This document shows positions 45,301 through 54,100 of a stretch of 64,000 nucleotides of DNA, piece by piece. A program made the position numbers and the translations under genes. Source of the stretch: Roseovarius mucosus DSM 17069 (lineage in GTDB: Bacteria; Pseudomonadota; Alphaproteobacteria; Rhodobacterales; Rhodobacteraceae); contig NZ_KN293991.1 of the NCBI RefSeq assembly GCF_000768555.3, forward strand, positions 62,001 through 126,000, given 5' to 3'. The stretch's first letter is position 1. Each line of letters begins with the position of its first letter. The notes under the pieces are model-generated. The model was not told the DNA's origin and searched no databases. It saw only the letters and a list, made by a program, of their open reading frames with translations.

Positions 45301-45619
45301 GCGCGAAGACAACGCGCCGCAGACCCTTATCGAAGCCATGATGTCAGGCACCACCGCAGTAGCCTTCCCGGTTGGAAACGTCATCGAACTAATTAAGCAT
45401 AAAGACACCGGATATATCGCGCGCTACGAAGATGCCGAAGATTTTGCCAAAGGTCTGGTCTGGGCACTTGCAGCCCCGCGCTCGCAGGAGGCGCTTGCGC
45501 GTGGCTTGCGCAGCCACCTCGTGGCACGTACGCACAACGATCCTGCCACCGCAGTTGCCCGTCATCTTCGCCTCTACCAAGAGATTTTGGAGAGCACACA
45601 ACAGCCCCCAGGGGCCTGA
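42314..45619 (+). CDS. Three-domain glycosyltransferase (GT2-GT2-GT4)
   Basis: A 1101-residue multidomain protein. Domain 1 (about 40-250) is GT-A/GT2: LVTIITVCWNSAKTIEQAFQ, VVVDGGSSDGTVAL, FLNSDDWYEL. Domain 2 (about 345-580) is a second GT2: VSVILPIYNAQETLSDCLNS, IICIDDASPDGSAAV, FHIDPDDVIP. Domain 3 (about 674-1100) is GT-B/GT4: SSSDHGGAGLACLRSVEALR, VVWTLHDMNSITGGCHYSEG, FPSREDNAPQTLIEAMMSGT; it resembles WcaC-like enzymes. No membrane helix is visible. Three catalytic sites could add successive sugars of one repeat unit. Two possible starts (TTG 42311, ATG 42314); I take the ATG. Confidence 0.88.
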   Translation: MSTSKAFVGRHTRYPDLTGKRQAEGGKRLQGEFPEGREGTPLVTIITVCWNSAKTIEQAFQSVRNQTYSNIEYVVVDGGSSDGTVALLKAHEDLIDYYVSEPDKGLYFAMNKGLELARGDYILFLNSDDWYELETVEKLVQAHQDSGSDFVSALANYVDGNGHFIRVQAPSPFDAGVDFRMPLRHETMLVPAWLYDEFGPYDTSYRVIADRVYTAGLFWKGYSHSLLSEPLLNFSMEGVSSVNLDQLYEERERALRDRYPSMSVMAMRDLTDLERVSPERLCEISRNYRNPEFRAAATAYALDREAQGHKAWQDIDLNAFSPTLKPRSVNNQASAAERRATDRRPIPTVSVILPIYNAQETLSDCLNSLLAQTLSDIEIICIDDASPDGSAAVLADYARRDNRIRIRRNEINVGLGSTRNRGIALARGTYIFHIDPDDVIPPDALKSLVEQADKDGADMVRGAFMHEQLLLGQASKAVRKGIDPSESPIVNTSLAAHPDLLKSTEGHWSYIYRTSFAKRVFYPEDLKMGQDSIFLVQALCRARKVSVIADVVYKYRANPNSAMNVFNFRKYLDEIEWRYRAWTELVDKGHRSLGEHLLCNYWNMRFFETLDSRFDATQKCDFFRRLAYTFQAAGNGDLSKTRNSALSSYFKERLNHFAKIPARQKKTAQINDTLRIAVLSSSDHGGAGLACLRSVEALRARGHEVTLYTVFPRKNAPYIWRVPIKSAHHAMGIEEETLRSSWRRMGVLNRQEEPALSARELFSKTGSVVDPTALGAVIANADIVHLHWVVGMLDYDRIAELLRDKPVVWTLHDMNSITGGCHYSEGCTGYEKECDNCPLLTGPSDLPHKAWKKKQQAFAKIKSLDVICPSEWLAGCVRQSSLLGNRQVHVIPNLFPSDDFEPINKIVARRTLGLPLNKKLIVFGADSLDNRRKGGDILRASLKHLRVMPRMADVEVVFFGGSQLDLDMPVHSMGYVNDPHRLSLIYAAADVFAFPSREDNAPQTLIEAMMSGTTAVAFPVGNVIELIKHKDTGYIARYEDAEDFAKGLVWALAAPRSQEALARGLRSHLVARTHNDPATAVARHLRLYQEILESTQQPPGA

Positions 45620-45645
45620 CCACTATTCTAAAGAGGACTGTGGTT

Positions 45646-45969
45646 ATGAAAATTGCCATTCTTGGCGCGTCTGTCAGCGCGCAAACCATAACACACAACA
45701 CTGGCGAGGTCACCGGCTACGCAGAGGTGATGCGCCGCGAACATACGGGTGCACTCGGGACCTGCGTGATTAAACAGTTCACTTATCCTGGTAACCGTCT
45801 GTCTGATGGTGGATTGCTGCGATTATCCTTCGGTTCAGGTTGGCTCAGCAACCCGACCCTACCGAAAAACCCGATGGCCACCGATAGCTACACCACGACT
45901 TGGGACGTCACCGATCTTGTTACCATCGACATGGGCCAGCGCACGCTCGATAGCAAAGGGGTTCCATAG
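45646..45969 (+). pseudogene. Truncated SGNH/GDSL-hydrolase-like gene
   Basis: ATG 45646 begins MKIAILGASVSAQTITHNTG, then EVTGYAEVMRREHTGALG and PGNRLSDGGLLRL. The early G-x-S motif with a downstream conserved Gly-Asn-Arg segment resembles exopolysaccharide-associated SGNH acyl-hydrolases, which are normally 250 residues or more. From about 45830 the frame reads into unrelated sequence that overlaps an integrase fragment on the other strand, stopping after 107 residues. It appears cut by recombination. It sits 26 bp after the glycosyltransferase. Confidence 0.55.
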
Positions 45970-46068
45970 GCCACTTTCATTGGCCAAGGTCAAGAATGTG
46001 GCGCGGAAACCGTACGCCGCCATCGCATGACCATCGTAAGCGCTTTGCGCGACCTCGTAGAGAGCCAT
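45859..46068 (-). pseudogene. Tyrosine-recombinase (phage-type integrase) C-terminal fragment
   Basis: The minus strand reads GHAMAAYGFRATFLTLANES, then GLWNPFAIERALAHVDGNKI. This is the catalytic core of P4-type integrases, normally HGFRATFRTW...ALAHVVGDK. The first His is Tyr here and the terminal Tyr nucleophile region is lost. No upstream part of the gene is readable. It is a remnant lying about 450 bp from the 3' end of tRNA-Leu, the usual target of such integrases. Confidence 0.7.
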
Positions 46069-46515
46069 TGACTATGTCGAAAATAACCGAGGAAGACCCC
46101 GCTGTCGTCTGACCTACACCGCCCGGAATCGCGCGCCTGCGCTAGGCCAGCACGTCGTGTTCGGCCTACTCCATGATGTAGTGAGTTTCGGTAACTTGGG
46201 CCGGATTTGATGACCTTGAAAGAGCGCTCGATAGCCTCGACCGGCAACAACCAAGCCTACAAACCTACTTCGGGTATTGCGCGAGAAATTGTTTAGCCTA
46301 GGGCGAATGGGCCGGGGCTGATGTTGCGCCCGTTTCGCGATGATGAGGCGATGAAGATCAGCCGCGCCCCATGCTGAAATCACAGCAGAAATGCGAACTG
46401 GGTTTCGCGCCAATGTTCAGAGATGACCAATGCACAAGGGGTGTATAATTGGGGGGATACGATAAGTTTGCTTATCAATTTTTTTGTTATAAAACAATAA
46501 CTTATCTGTTTTATA
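46069..46515. other. Decayed noncoding segment between integrase remnant and tRNA-Leu
   Basis: Contains only short, unrecognised frames on both strands. With the integrase fragment it looks like degraded mobile DNA. The last 70 bp before the tRNA are strongly AT-rich. Confidence 0.5.
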
Positions 46516-46601
<86 letters not shown>

Positions 46602-46747
46602 AGGTGTCGTGAGGCAGGCGTTTATCGCTCGGCTCGGATGGTGTCAACGGCGATTTTGTCGCTTGGCTGGAATTGCCTTATCGTCTTGTCCAAATCGCGC
46701 GAGAGCGATAGGAACGTGAGGATACGCGCATAGCCTCGGAGGCCCGA

Positions 46748-47731
46748 ATGTCAAAGCTTGTCACCATCTACGGCGGATCTGGGTTCGTTGGCCGCTATAT
46801 CGCGCGGCGCATGGCGCAGGCCGGTTGGCGGGTGCGGGTAGCGGTGCGGCGCCCCAATGAGGCGATGCATGTCAAACCCTATGGCGTTGTCGGTCAGGTC
46901 GAACCGGTGTTCTGCAACATCCGCGATGATGCCTCTGTACGTGCCGTAATGCAGGGGGCCGATGCGGTGGTAAACTGCGTGGGCACCTTTGACCGCAAGG
47001 GCAAGAACAGCTTTGACGCAGTGCAGGACAAGGGCGCCACACGGATCGCTCGGATCGCCACAGAAGAAGGGGTGACGCATCTGGTGCATTTGTCGGCGAT
47101 TGGCGCTGATGCCACGTCGGACAGCCACTATGCCCGCTCCAAGGCGGCAGGCGAGGCAGGTATTCTCAAGCATTTCCCGGACGCTGTGATCCTTCGGCCC
47201 TCGGTGATCTTTGGCCCCGAAGATCAGTTTTTCAACCGATTTGCCGGGATGACGCGCTTTGGCCCCATTCTGCCCGTGGTGGGTGCCGACACGCGGTTTC
47301 AGCCGGTTTATGTGGATGACGTGGCACAGGCTGCGGTCATGGGGGCCATGGGCCGCACCGCGCCGGGCATTTACGAGCTTGGCGGGCCGGAGGCGATCAG
47401 CTTTCGTGACCTCATGCAGCAGATGCTGCAGGTGATCCGGCGGCGGCGCTTGATCATCAATATTCCCTTTGGAGTGGCCGCGCTGATGGCGGGGGCGATG
47501 GAACTGGCTCATACAGTTACCCTTGGCCTTGTGCCGCCGCAAATCACCCGCGATCAGGTGCGCAGCCTGCGTCGGGATAATGTCGTGGCAGAAGGGGCCA
47601 AAGGCTTTGACGCGCTTGGCATCACGCCGGTTGCGGTTGGGGCGGTGTTGCCGGATTACCTCTGGCGGTTCCGTCCGGCAGGGCAATATGCGGCAATCAA
47701 GGAATCGGCCAAGAACCTTCGTGCGCGCTGA
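46748..47731 (+). CDS. NDUFA9-like NAD(P)-binding complex I-associated protein
   Basis: A 327-residue atypical SDR protein related to mitochondrial complex I subunit NDUFA9 and its alphaproteobacterial homologues. NAD(P) binding is [39 protein letters not shown] and [19 protein letters not shown] are typical. Its role in complex I assembly or stability is inferred from family. It lies convergent with uppP (3-bp gap) and begins about 150 bp beyond tRNA-Leu, marking return to core genome. Confidence 0.85.
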   Translation: MSKLVTIYGGSGFVGRYIARRMAQAGWRVRVAVRRPNEAMHVKPYGVVGQVEPVFCNIRDDASVRAVMQGADAVVNCVGTFDRKGKNSFDAVQDKGATRIARIATEEGVTHLVHLSAIGADATSDSHYARSKAAGEAGILKHFPDAVILRPSVIFGPEDQFFNRFAGMTRFGPILPVVGADTRFQPVYVDDVAQAAVMGAMGRTAPGIYELGGPEAISFRDLMQQMLQVIRRRRLIINIPFGVAALMAGAMELAHTVTLGLVPPQITRDQVRSLRRDNVVAEGAKGFDALGITPVAVGAVLPDYLWRFRPAGQYAAIKESAKNLRAR

Positions 47732-47734
47732 TCC

Positions 47735-48538
47735 TTAGCTATAGGCGATGGCCAGCAGGGCCACGCCAAGCACCATGCGATAGATCACATAGGGCGTAAA
47801 GCTGACGCTGCGCAGGAGGCGCATCATGAGGCTGAGCGCCAAGAGCGCGGCGACAAACGCCAATACGGCGGCAATCGCGCCGTCGTGGATCACGCCCATA
47901 TCCGCGTGCATCGCCGCCTCTGCGCCCAGCAATACACCGCTGGCAATGATCGTCGGCACTGACATGAGCATCGAGATACGCGCAGCATCTTCGCGCGCAA
48001 AGCCCATCACCCGCGCCCCGGTGATGGTGATGCCAGAACGGGACGTGCCGGGAATGAGCGCGATGACCTGCCACAGACCCAGCAGAATGGCATCGCGCAG
48101 GGTCCAACCTTCGCTGGTTTTGACAGTTTCGCCTTTCTGATCCGCCCAATAGAGCAGCACGCCAAAGACAAGCGTGGCCCACCCGATCACCGCAATGGAC
48201 CGCAGCGCGTCATTGAACCCAGACAGCTTGAGCAACAGGCCAGCGAGCATCACTGGAACCGCCGAAACGATCAAAAGCAGCGCAAGCCGCGCGCCGGGTG
48301 TGTCAGCGCGGCCCGTGATGAGGCGAGGCAGGCCAAGGATCGCACCGCGCAGGTCGGACCAGAAATAGAAGATCACGGCAAAGAGCGTACCCACATGCAC
48401 CGCCACGTCGATGATCTGGCCTTGATCTGGGATGTGCAAAAGATTCGGCAACAGGATCAGATGACCAGACGAGGAAATCGGCAAGAACTCGGTGATTCCC
48501 TGCACGATGGCGACAAGAAAAATGTGAAAGAGCGCCAT
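47735..48538 (-). CDS. uppP: Undecaprenyl-diphosphatase
   Basis: A 267-residue multi-pass membrane phosphatase (BacA family) that recycles undecaprenyl pyrophosphate for peptidoglycan and polysaccharide synthesis. GITEFLPISSSGHLILLPNL and ALIPGTSRSGITITGARVMG are the two catalytic motifs. ATG 48538 (MALFHIFLVAIVQ) is chosen because the upstream extension is not family-like. About eight hydrophobic helices. Confidence 0.93.
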   Translation of the reverse strand: MALFHIFLVAIVQGITEFLPISSSGHLILLPNLLHIPDQGQIIDVAVHVGTLFAVIFYFWSDLRGAILGLPRLITGRADTPGARLALLLIVSAVPVMLAGLLLKLSGFNDALRSIAVIGWATLVFGVLLYWADQKGETVKTSEGWTLRDAILLGLWQVIALIPGTSRSGITITGARVMGFAREDAARISMLMSVPTIIASGVLLGAEAAMHADMGVIHDGAIAAVLAFVAALLALSLMMRLLRSVSFTPYVIYRMVLGVALLAIAYS

Positions 48539-48680
48539 GTTGCCTGTCCCGAGTCTGTTTTTGAAATCGTATAAAGCATTGGCACAAAAAGGCAAAGTTG
48601 ATTGTAGGTCCGAAACGGTATTAATTTATGAAAAAATACCGAGTAATGCGGACGGATGGTTTGAGAATAATTCATAATAG

Positions 48681-48695
48681 GTCATAGTTTATGAC
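48681..48695. promoter_or_regulatory. Palindrome upstream of gltD
   Basis: GTCATA-GTT-TATGAC is a perfect 6-bp inverted repeat 60 bp before the gltD start in an AT-rich stretch. It could be an operator for glutamate synthase genes; the binding protein is unknown. Confidence 0.35.
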
Positions 48696-48755
48696 TTTTA
48701 ATCCAGAATGGAGTGCTGTAAACCTGCGCAACCAGTTGACTCGGGAGGAAAAGCC

Positions 48756-50189
48756 GTGGCCAAGCAACCCATGCTGAAATTCGTGACCGTTGAGCGGGAC
48801 ATGCCCGAGAAACGTGGCGCGGAGGATCGGCGGCAGGATTTCCATGAAATCTACGCCGAATTTGCAGATGCCAAGGCCAAGGAACAGGCCGGACGGTGCA
48901 GCCAATGCGGCGTGCCCTATTGCCAAAGCCATTGCCCGTTGCACAACAACATCCCCGACTGGCTGCGCCTGACGGCCGAGGGGCGGCTGAAGGAAGCCTA
49001 CGAAATCAGCCAGTTGACCAATACTTTCCCCGAGATTTGCGGGCGTATCTGCCCTCAGGACCGGCTCTGCGAAGGCAACTGCGTGATCGAGCAATCAGGT
49101 CATGGCACGGTCACGATTGGCGCAGTCGAGAAATACATCACTGACACCGCTTGGGAAGAAGGCTGGGTTGAAACCATCAAGCCGAGCGTCGAACGTGTTG
49201 AATCCGTTGGGATTATTGGCGCGGGCCCCGGTGGTCTTGCGGCGGCTGATGTGCTGCGGAGGGCAGGGGTGCAGGTCACGGTTTATGACCGCTATGACCG
49301 GGGCGGCGGCTTGCTCACCTATGGCATCCCCGGCTTCAAGCTGGAAAAGGACGTGGTCATGCGCCGGGTCGAACAGCTTGAGCAGGGTGGCGTGAAATTC
49401 GTGCTCAATTGCGATGTGGGAACGGACATCAGTTTTGACGAAATTCGCAAGAAACACAACGCCTTGCTGATTGCCACCGGGGTCTACAAGAGCCGCGATC
49501 TGGGAGGACCGGGGGCCGGCGCCAAGGGGATCGTGCGGGCGATTGATTACCTCACGGCGAGCAACCGGGTGTGCTTTGGCGATCAGGTGCCGGAATATGA
49601 AAGCGGCGAGTTGAACGCGGCGGGCAAGCGCATTGTTGTGGTTGGCGGCGGCGATACCGCTATGGATTGTGTGCGCACGGCCATTCGGCAAGGGGCCAAA
49701 TCGGTGACATGCCTCTATCGTCGTGACCGCGAGAACATGCCCGGCAGCCAGCGTGAAGTGGCCAATGCCGAGGAAGAAGGCGTTAAATTTGAATGGCTTA
49801 GCGCGCCTGTTGGCTTTGTCGGTGATCCGGTAACGGCAGTGAAGGTGCAGAAGATGCGTCTTGGTGCGCCGGATGCCACCGGGCGGCAGAGCCCGGAGCC
49901 GATTGAGGGCGCAGTCGAGGATGCGCCTGCCGATCTGGTGATCAAGGCGCTTGGATTTGAGCCTGAGGACCTGCCAAGCCTTTGGAATCAAAAAGAATTG
50001 GAAGTCACTCGTTGGGGCACGATCAAGGCGGAATTCACCACCGGGCAGACCGCGATGGAGGGAGTCTTTGCCGTGGGCGATATCGTACGCGGTGCCTCCC
50101 TCGTGGTCTGGGCGATTCGGGACGGGCGCGATTCGGCGGCGGCGATTCTGAATTACCTGAACGGCGCGACCGCCGTCGCGGCAGAGTGA
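48756..50189 (+). CDS. gltD: Glutamate synthase (NADPH) small subunit
   Basis: A 477-residue flavoprotein that delivers NADPH electrons to GltB. Iron-sulfur Cys clusters CSQCGVPYCQSHCPLHNNIP and CGRICPQDRLCEGNC are at the N-terminus; FAD-binding VGIIGAGPGGLAAADVLRRA and NADPH-binding VVVGGGDTAMDCVRTAIRQG follow. The start is GTG 48756, with GGAGG seven bases upstream; an earlier ATG at 48708 lacks such a site. It heads the run gltD-GFA-GFA-gltB. Confidence 0.93.
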   Translation: MAKQPMLKFVTVERDMPEKRGAEDRRQDFHEIYAEFADAKAKEQAGRCSQCGVPYCQSHCPLHNNIPDWLRLTAEGRLKEAYEISQLTNTFPEICGRICPQDRLCEGNCVIEQSGHGTVTIGAVEKYITDTAWEEGWVETIKPSVERVESVGIIGAGPGGLAAADVLRRAGVQVTVYDRYDRGGGLLTYGIPGFKLEKDVVMRRVEQLEQGGVKFVLNCDVGTDISFDEIRKKHNALLIATGVYKSRDLGGPGAGAKGIVRAIDYLTASNRVCFGDQVPEYESGELNAAGKRIVVVGGGDTAMDCVRTAIRQGAKSVTCLYRRDRENMPGSQREVANAEEEGVKFEWLSAPVGFVGDPVTAVKVQKMRLGAPDATGRQSPEPIEGAVEDAPADLVIKALGFEPEDLPSLWNQKELEVTRWGTIKAEFTTGQTAMEGVFAVGDIVRGASLVVWAIRDGRDSAAAILNYLNGATAVAAE

Positions 50190-50327
50190 GCGACCTTACG
50201 AACCGTACATAACTTACGTGGATTTTGTACAAGATTACACGACGCACGATGACCGGCAACGAGAACGGCGCGATATGACAGGCAGGGCAGCGTCCCTGAC
50301 CCACCGCGAAAGGAAGGGCTAAGATCG

Positions 50328-50750
50328 ATGACGGGAAGCATGACGGGACATTGCCTGTGCGGCGCTGTGACGCTCTCGGCCCTGTCGCATGCCGGGACTG
50401 TCAGCGCCTGTCACTGTTCCATGTGCCGCCGCTGGAGCGGCGCGGCGATGTGGGTTCTGGAGGCGCCGGTAGGCGCGGTCGAGGTGGCGGGACCGGTGGA
50501 GCGCTATCGCTCGTCGTCTTTTGCCGAGCGGGCCTGGTGCGGCGCTTGTGGAACGCAACTTTGGATCAAAGACGATGACGGACCCTACGAATTGATGCCG
50601 GGATTGTTCGACGATGCGCGGGACCTGAGCCTGTCGCATGAGATCTACGTGGATCAGGCATTTGTCTCTGTCACGCTGTCTGGCGGGCATCGACGCATGA
50701 CGCAGGCCGAGTATGAGGCGGCGGAACGGCATGTGGGGGGTGAGAAATGA
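50328..50750 (+). CDS. GFA/CENP-V family zinc protein 1
   Basis: A 140-residue protein of the glutathione-dependent formaldehyde-activating (GFA) family, a small zinc fold. Zinc ligands CLCGAVTL, ACHCSMCRRW and CGACGTQLWI are intact. Real formaldehyde-glutathione activity is doubtful for most members. It overlaps the next gene by 4 bp (ATGA) and stands between gltD and gltB. Confidence 0.82.
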   Translation: MTGSMTGHCLCGAVTLSALSHAGTVSACHCSMCRRWSGAAMWVLEAPVGAVEVAGPVERYRSSSFAERAWCGACGTQLWIKDDDGPYELMPGLFDDARDLSLSHEIYVDQAFVSVTLSGGHRRMTQAEYEAAERHVGGEK

Positions 50751-51172
50751 GCGGGACCAAACGGATCGAAGGCAGGTGCCTGTGTGGCGCGGTGACAGTG
50801 AGCGCCTTGGTCGAAGCGCCCAACCTGCGGGCCTGTCACTGTGAAATGTGCCGCAAGCACACCAGTGGCATGTTCATTTCGGTGTCCACTCTACCCGGCA
50901 GCGTCGAGGCCACCGGCCCGTACACCTCTTTTCCGTCGTCGGCATGGGCGGAGCGTGGGTTTTGTCAAACCTGCGGATCGACGCTTTGGTACGGGACGGT
51001 TGCGGATGGTGTGCGCCACCCGTCGGCAGGATTGTTCGAGGACGCCGCGGGTGGCGAGATGACGCTCGAATTCTATGCCGACAAGTGCCCGCAGGGATAC
51101 AAACTGGCCGGTGAGCACCGGAAACTGACGACAGAAGAAACCGAAGCGCTGTTTGCGCCGAATGAGGAGTGA
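50747..51172 (+). CDS. GFA/CENP-V family zinc protein 2
   Basis: A 141-residue paralogue of the preceding gene, with CLCGAVTVSALVEAPNLRAC, ACHCEMCRKHTSGMF and CQTCGSTLWYG as the zinc-binding segments. It is coupled by ATGA overlap with copy 1 and ends 5 bp before the gltB ATG, so both are in the glt operon. Probably a tandem duplication. Function unknown. Confidence 0.82.
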   Translation: MSGTKRIEGRCLCGAVTVSALVEAPNLRACHCEMCRKHTSGMFISVSTLPGSVEATGPYTSFPSSAWAERGFCQTCGSTLWYGTVADGVRHPSAGLFEDAAGGEMTLEFYADKCPQGYKLAGEHRKLTTEETEALFAPNEE

Positions 51173-51177
51173 TCGCG

Positions 51178-54100
51178 ATGTCAAACTTCGATAGCAATTG
51201 GGCGGCACGCGAGGCAGCCAAGCGCACTTGGATGGCTGAGAACGGGATGTATGCCGAAGAAGAGGAACATTCCTCTTGCGGCGTCGGTCTGGTGGTGTCG
51301 ATTGATGGCAAGCCGAGCCGCAAAGTGGTCGAGGCGGGTATCAACGCGCTCAAGGCGATCTGGCACCGGGGTGCTGTCGATGCCGATGGCAAGACCGGTG
51401 ACGGGGCGGGTATTCACCTGCAGATTCCGGTGTCGTTCTTTTACGATCAGATTCGCCGCACCGGGCATGAGCCGAACGAGAGCCGGTTGGTTGCCGTGGG
51501 ACAGGTGTTCTTGCCGCGCACCAATTTTGGCGCGCAGGAACAGTGCCGGACCATCGTGGAAACCGAAGTGCTGCGCATGGGCCATACGATCTATGGCTGG
51601 CGGCATGTGCCGGTGGATATTTCCTGTCTGGGCGAGAAGGCCAATGCGACCCGCCCCGAGATCGAGCAGATCCTGATTTCCGATGCCAAGGGGCTGGACG
51701 AGGAATCCTTTGAGCGGGAACTCTACGTTATCCGCCGCCGCATCGAAAAGGCGGTGCAAGCGGCCGGAATCATGGGATTCTACATGGCAAGCCTGAGCTG
51801 CCGCAGCATCATCTACAAGGGCATGATGCTGGCCGAGCAGGTGGCGGTGTTCTACCCGGACCTCATGGACGAGCGGTTCAAGAGCGCCTTTGCGATCTAT
51901 CACCAGCGCTATTCGACCAACACCTTCCCGCAATGGTGGCTGGCACAGCCGTTCCGCATGCTGGCGCATAATGGCGAGATCAACACGCTCAAGGGCAATA
52001 CCAACTGGATGAAGAGCCATGAAATCCGCATGGCAAGCGGGGCCTTTGGCGATCTGGCCGAGGATATCAAACCGATCATCCCGCAAGGATCAAGCGACAG
52101 CGCGGCGCTGGATGCCGTGTTCGAGGTGCTGGTACGCGCCGGGCGGTCGGCACCCATGGCCAAGACCATGCTGGTGCCGGAATCCTGGTCGAAGCAGGCC
52201 GAGGAGCTGCCGCAGTCGTGGCGCGATATGTATTCCTATTGCAACTCGGTGATGGAGCCGTGGGATGGCCCGGCCGCGCTGGCGATGACCGATGGGCGCT
52301 GGGTCTGCGCCGGGCTTGACCGCAACGGCCTGCGCCCGATGCGCTATGTGGTGACGGGCGACGGGCTGGTGATTGCCGGGTCCGAGGCCGGGATGGTGCC
52401 GATTGACGAACGCACCGTCAAGGAAAAGGGCGCGCTTGGGCCCGGTCAGATGCTGGCCGTGGATATGACCGAGGGCAAGCTCTATCACGATGCCGAGATC
52501 AAGAACCGGCTGGCGGATGCACAGCCCTTTGGCGAGTGGGTCGGCAAGATCAACGAACTGGACGACGCGCTCTCGGGTGTGAGCGAAGCGCCGCTCTATA
52601 CCGGGGCGGAATTGCGCAAGCGCCAGATTGCCGCCGGTTACAGCATCGAGGAACTGGAGCAGATTCTGGCCCCCATGGCCGAGGATGGCAAAGAAGCCGT
52701 GGCAAGCATGGGCGACGACACGCCGAGTGCCGTTCTGTCCAAGCAGTATCGCCCGCTGAGCCATTTTTTCCGACAGAATTTCAGCCAGGTGACGAACCCG
52801 CCCATCGACAGCCTGCGCGAATACCGGGTGATGAGCCTCAAGACGCGGTTCGGGAACCTCAAGAACGTGCTGGATGAATCGAGCGCGCAGACCGAGATTC
52901 TGGTGCTCGAAAGCCCGTTCGTGGGCAACGCCCAATGGGCCGAGATGATCAAGCAGTTCAACGCCGATGTGACCGAGATCGACTGCACCTTTGCGCCCGG
53001 CAAGAACGCGCTGCAAGAGGGGCTGGAGCGTATCCGCGCCGAGGCAGAGGATGCCATCCGTTCGGGCACCGGGCACCTGATCCTGACCGATCAATACCAG
53101 AACGAAAACCGCATCGGCATGCCGATGATTCTGGCGACGAGCGCAGTGCATAGCCACCTGACCCGCAAGGGATTGCGCACCTTTTCGAGCCTGAACGTGC
53201 GGTCCGCCGAATGTATCGACCCGCATTACTTTGCGGTGCTCATCGGGGCGGGGGCGACAGTGGTCAACGCCTATCTGGCCGAGGACAGCATCGCCGACCG
53301 CATTGCGCGCGGCCTGATTGACGGCAGCCTGACCGAGGCGGTCGCGCGTTATCGCGCGGCAATTGATCAGGGCCTGTTGAAGATCATGTCGAAGATGGGG
53401 ATTTCAGTGATTTCCTCGTATCGCGGCGGTCTGAATTTCGAGGCCGTGGGCCTGAGCCGCGCCATGTGCGCGGAATATTTCCCCGGTCTGACCAGCCGCA
53501 TCAGCGGCATCGGTGTGTCGGGGATTCAGGCCAAGCTGGAAGAGGTGCACAGCAAAGGCTGGCGCGGGACGCAGGATATTCTGCCCATCGGCGGGTTCTA
53601 CAAGGCGCGGAAATCGGGCGAAACCCATGCCTGGGGCGCGCAGACGATGCATATCCTGCAAACCGCCTGCAACAAGGCGAGCTATGAGCTCTGGAAACGC
53701 TACAGCGCTGCGATGCAGGCCAATCCGCCCATTCATCTGCGCGACCTGATGGCGATCAAGCCGCTGGGCAAGGCGATCCCGATCGAAGAGGTCGAGAGCG
53801 TGACCGCGATCCGCAAGCGCTTTGTCACGCCGGGCATGTCGCTGGGGGCGCTCAGCCCCGAGGCGCATAAAACGCTCAATGTGGCGATGAACCGGATCGG
53901 CGCACGTTCCGACAGTGGCGAGGGCGGCGAAGACCCGGCGCATTTCACGCCGGAGGCCAATGGCGACAACCCGTCGGCCAAGATCAAGCAGGTGGCCTCG
54001 GGCCGCTTTGGCGTGACGGCGGAATACCTCAACCATTGCGAGGAGCTGGAAATCAAGGTCGCCCAGGGCGCCAAGCCTGGCGAGGGCGGGCAGTTGCCGG

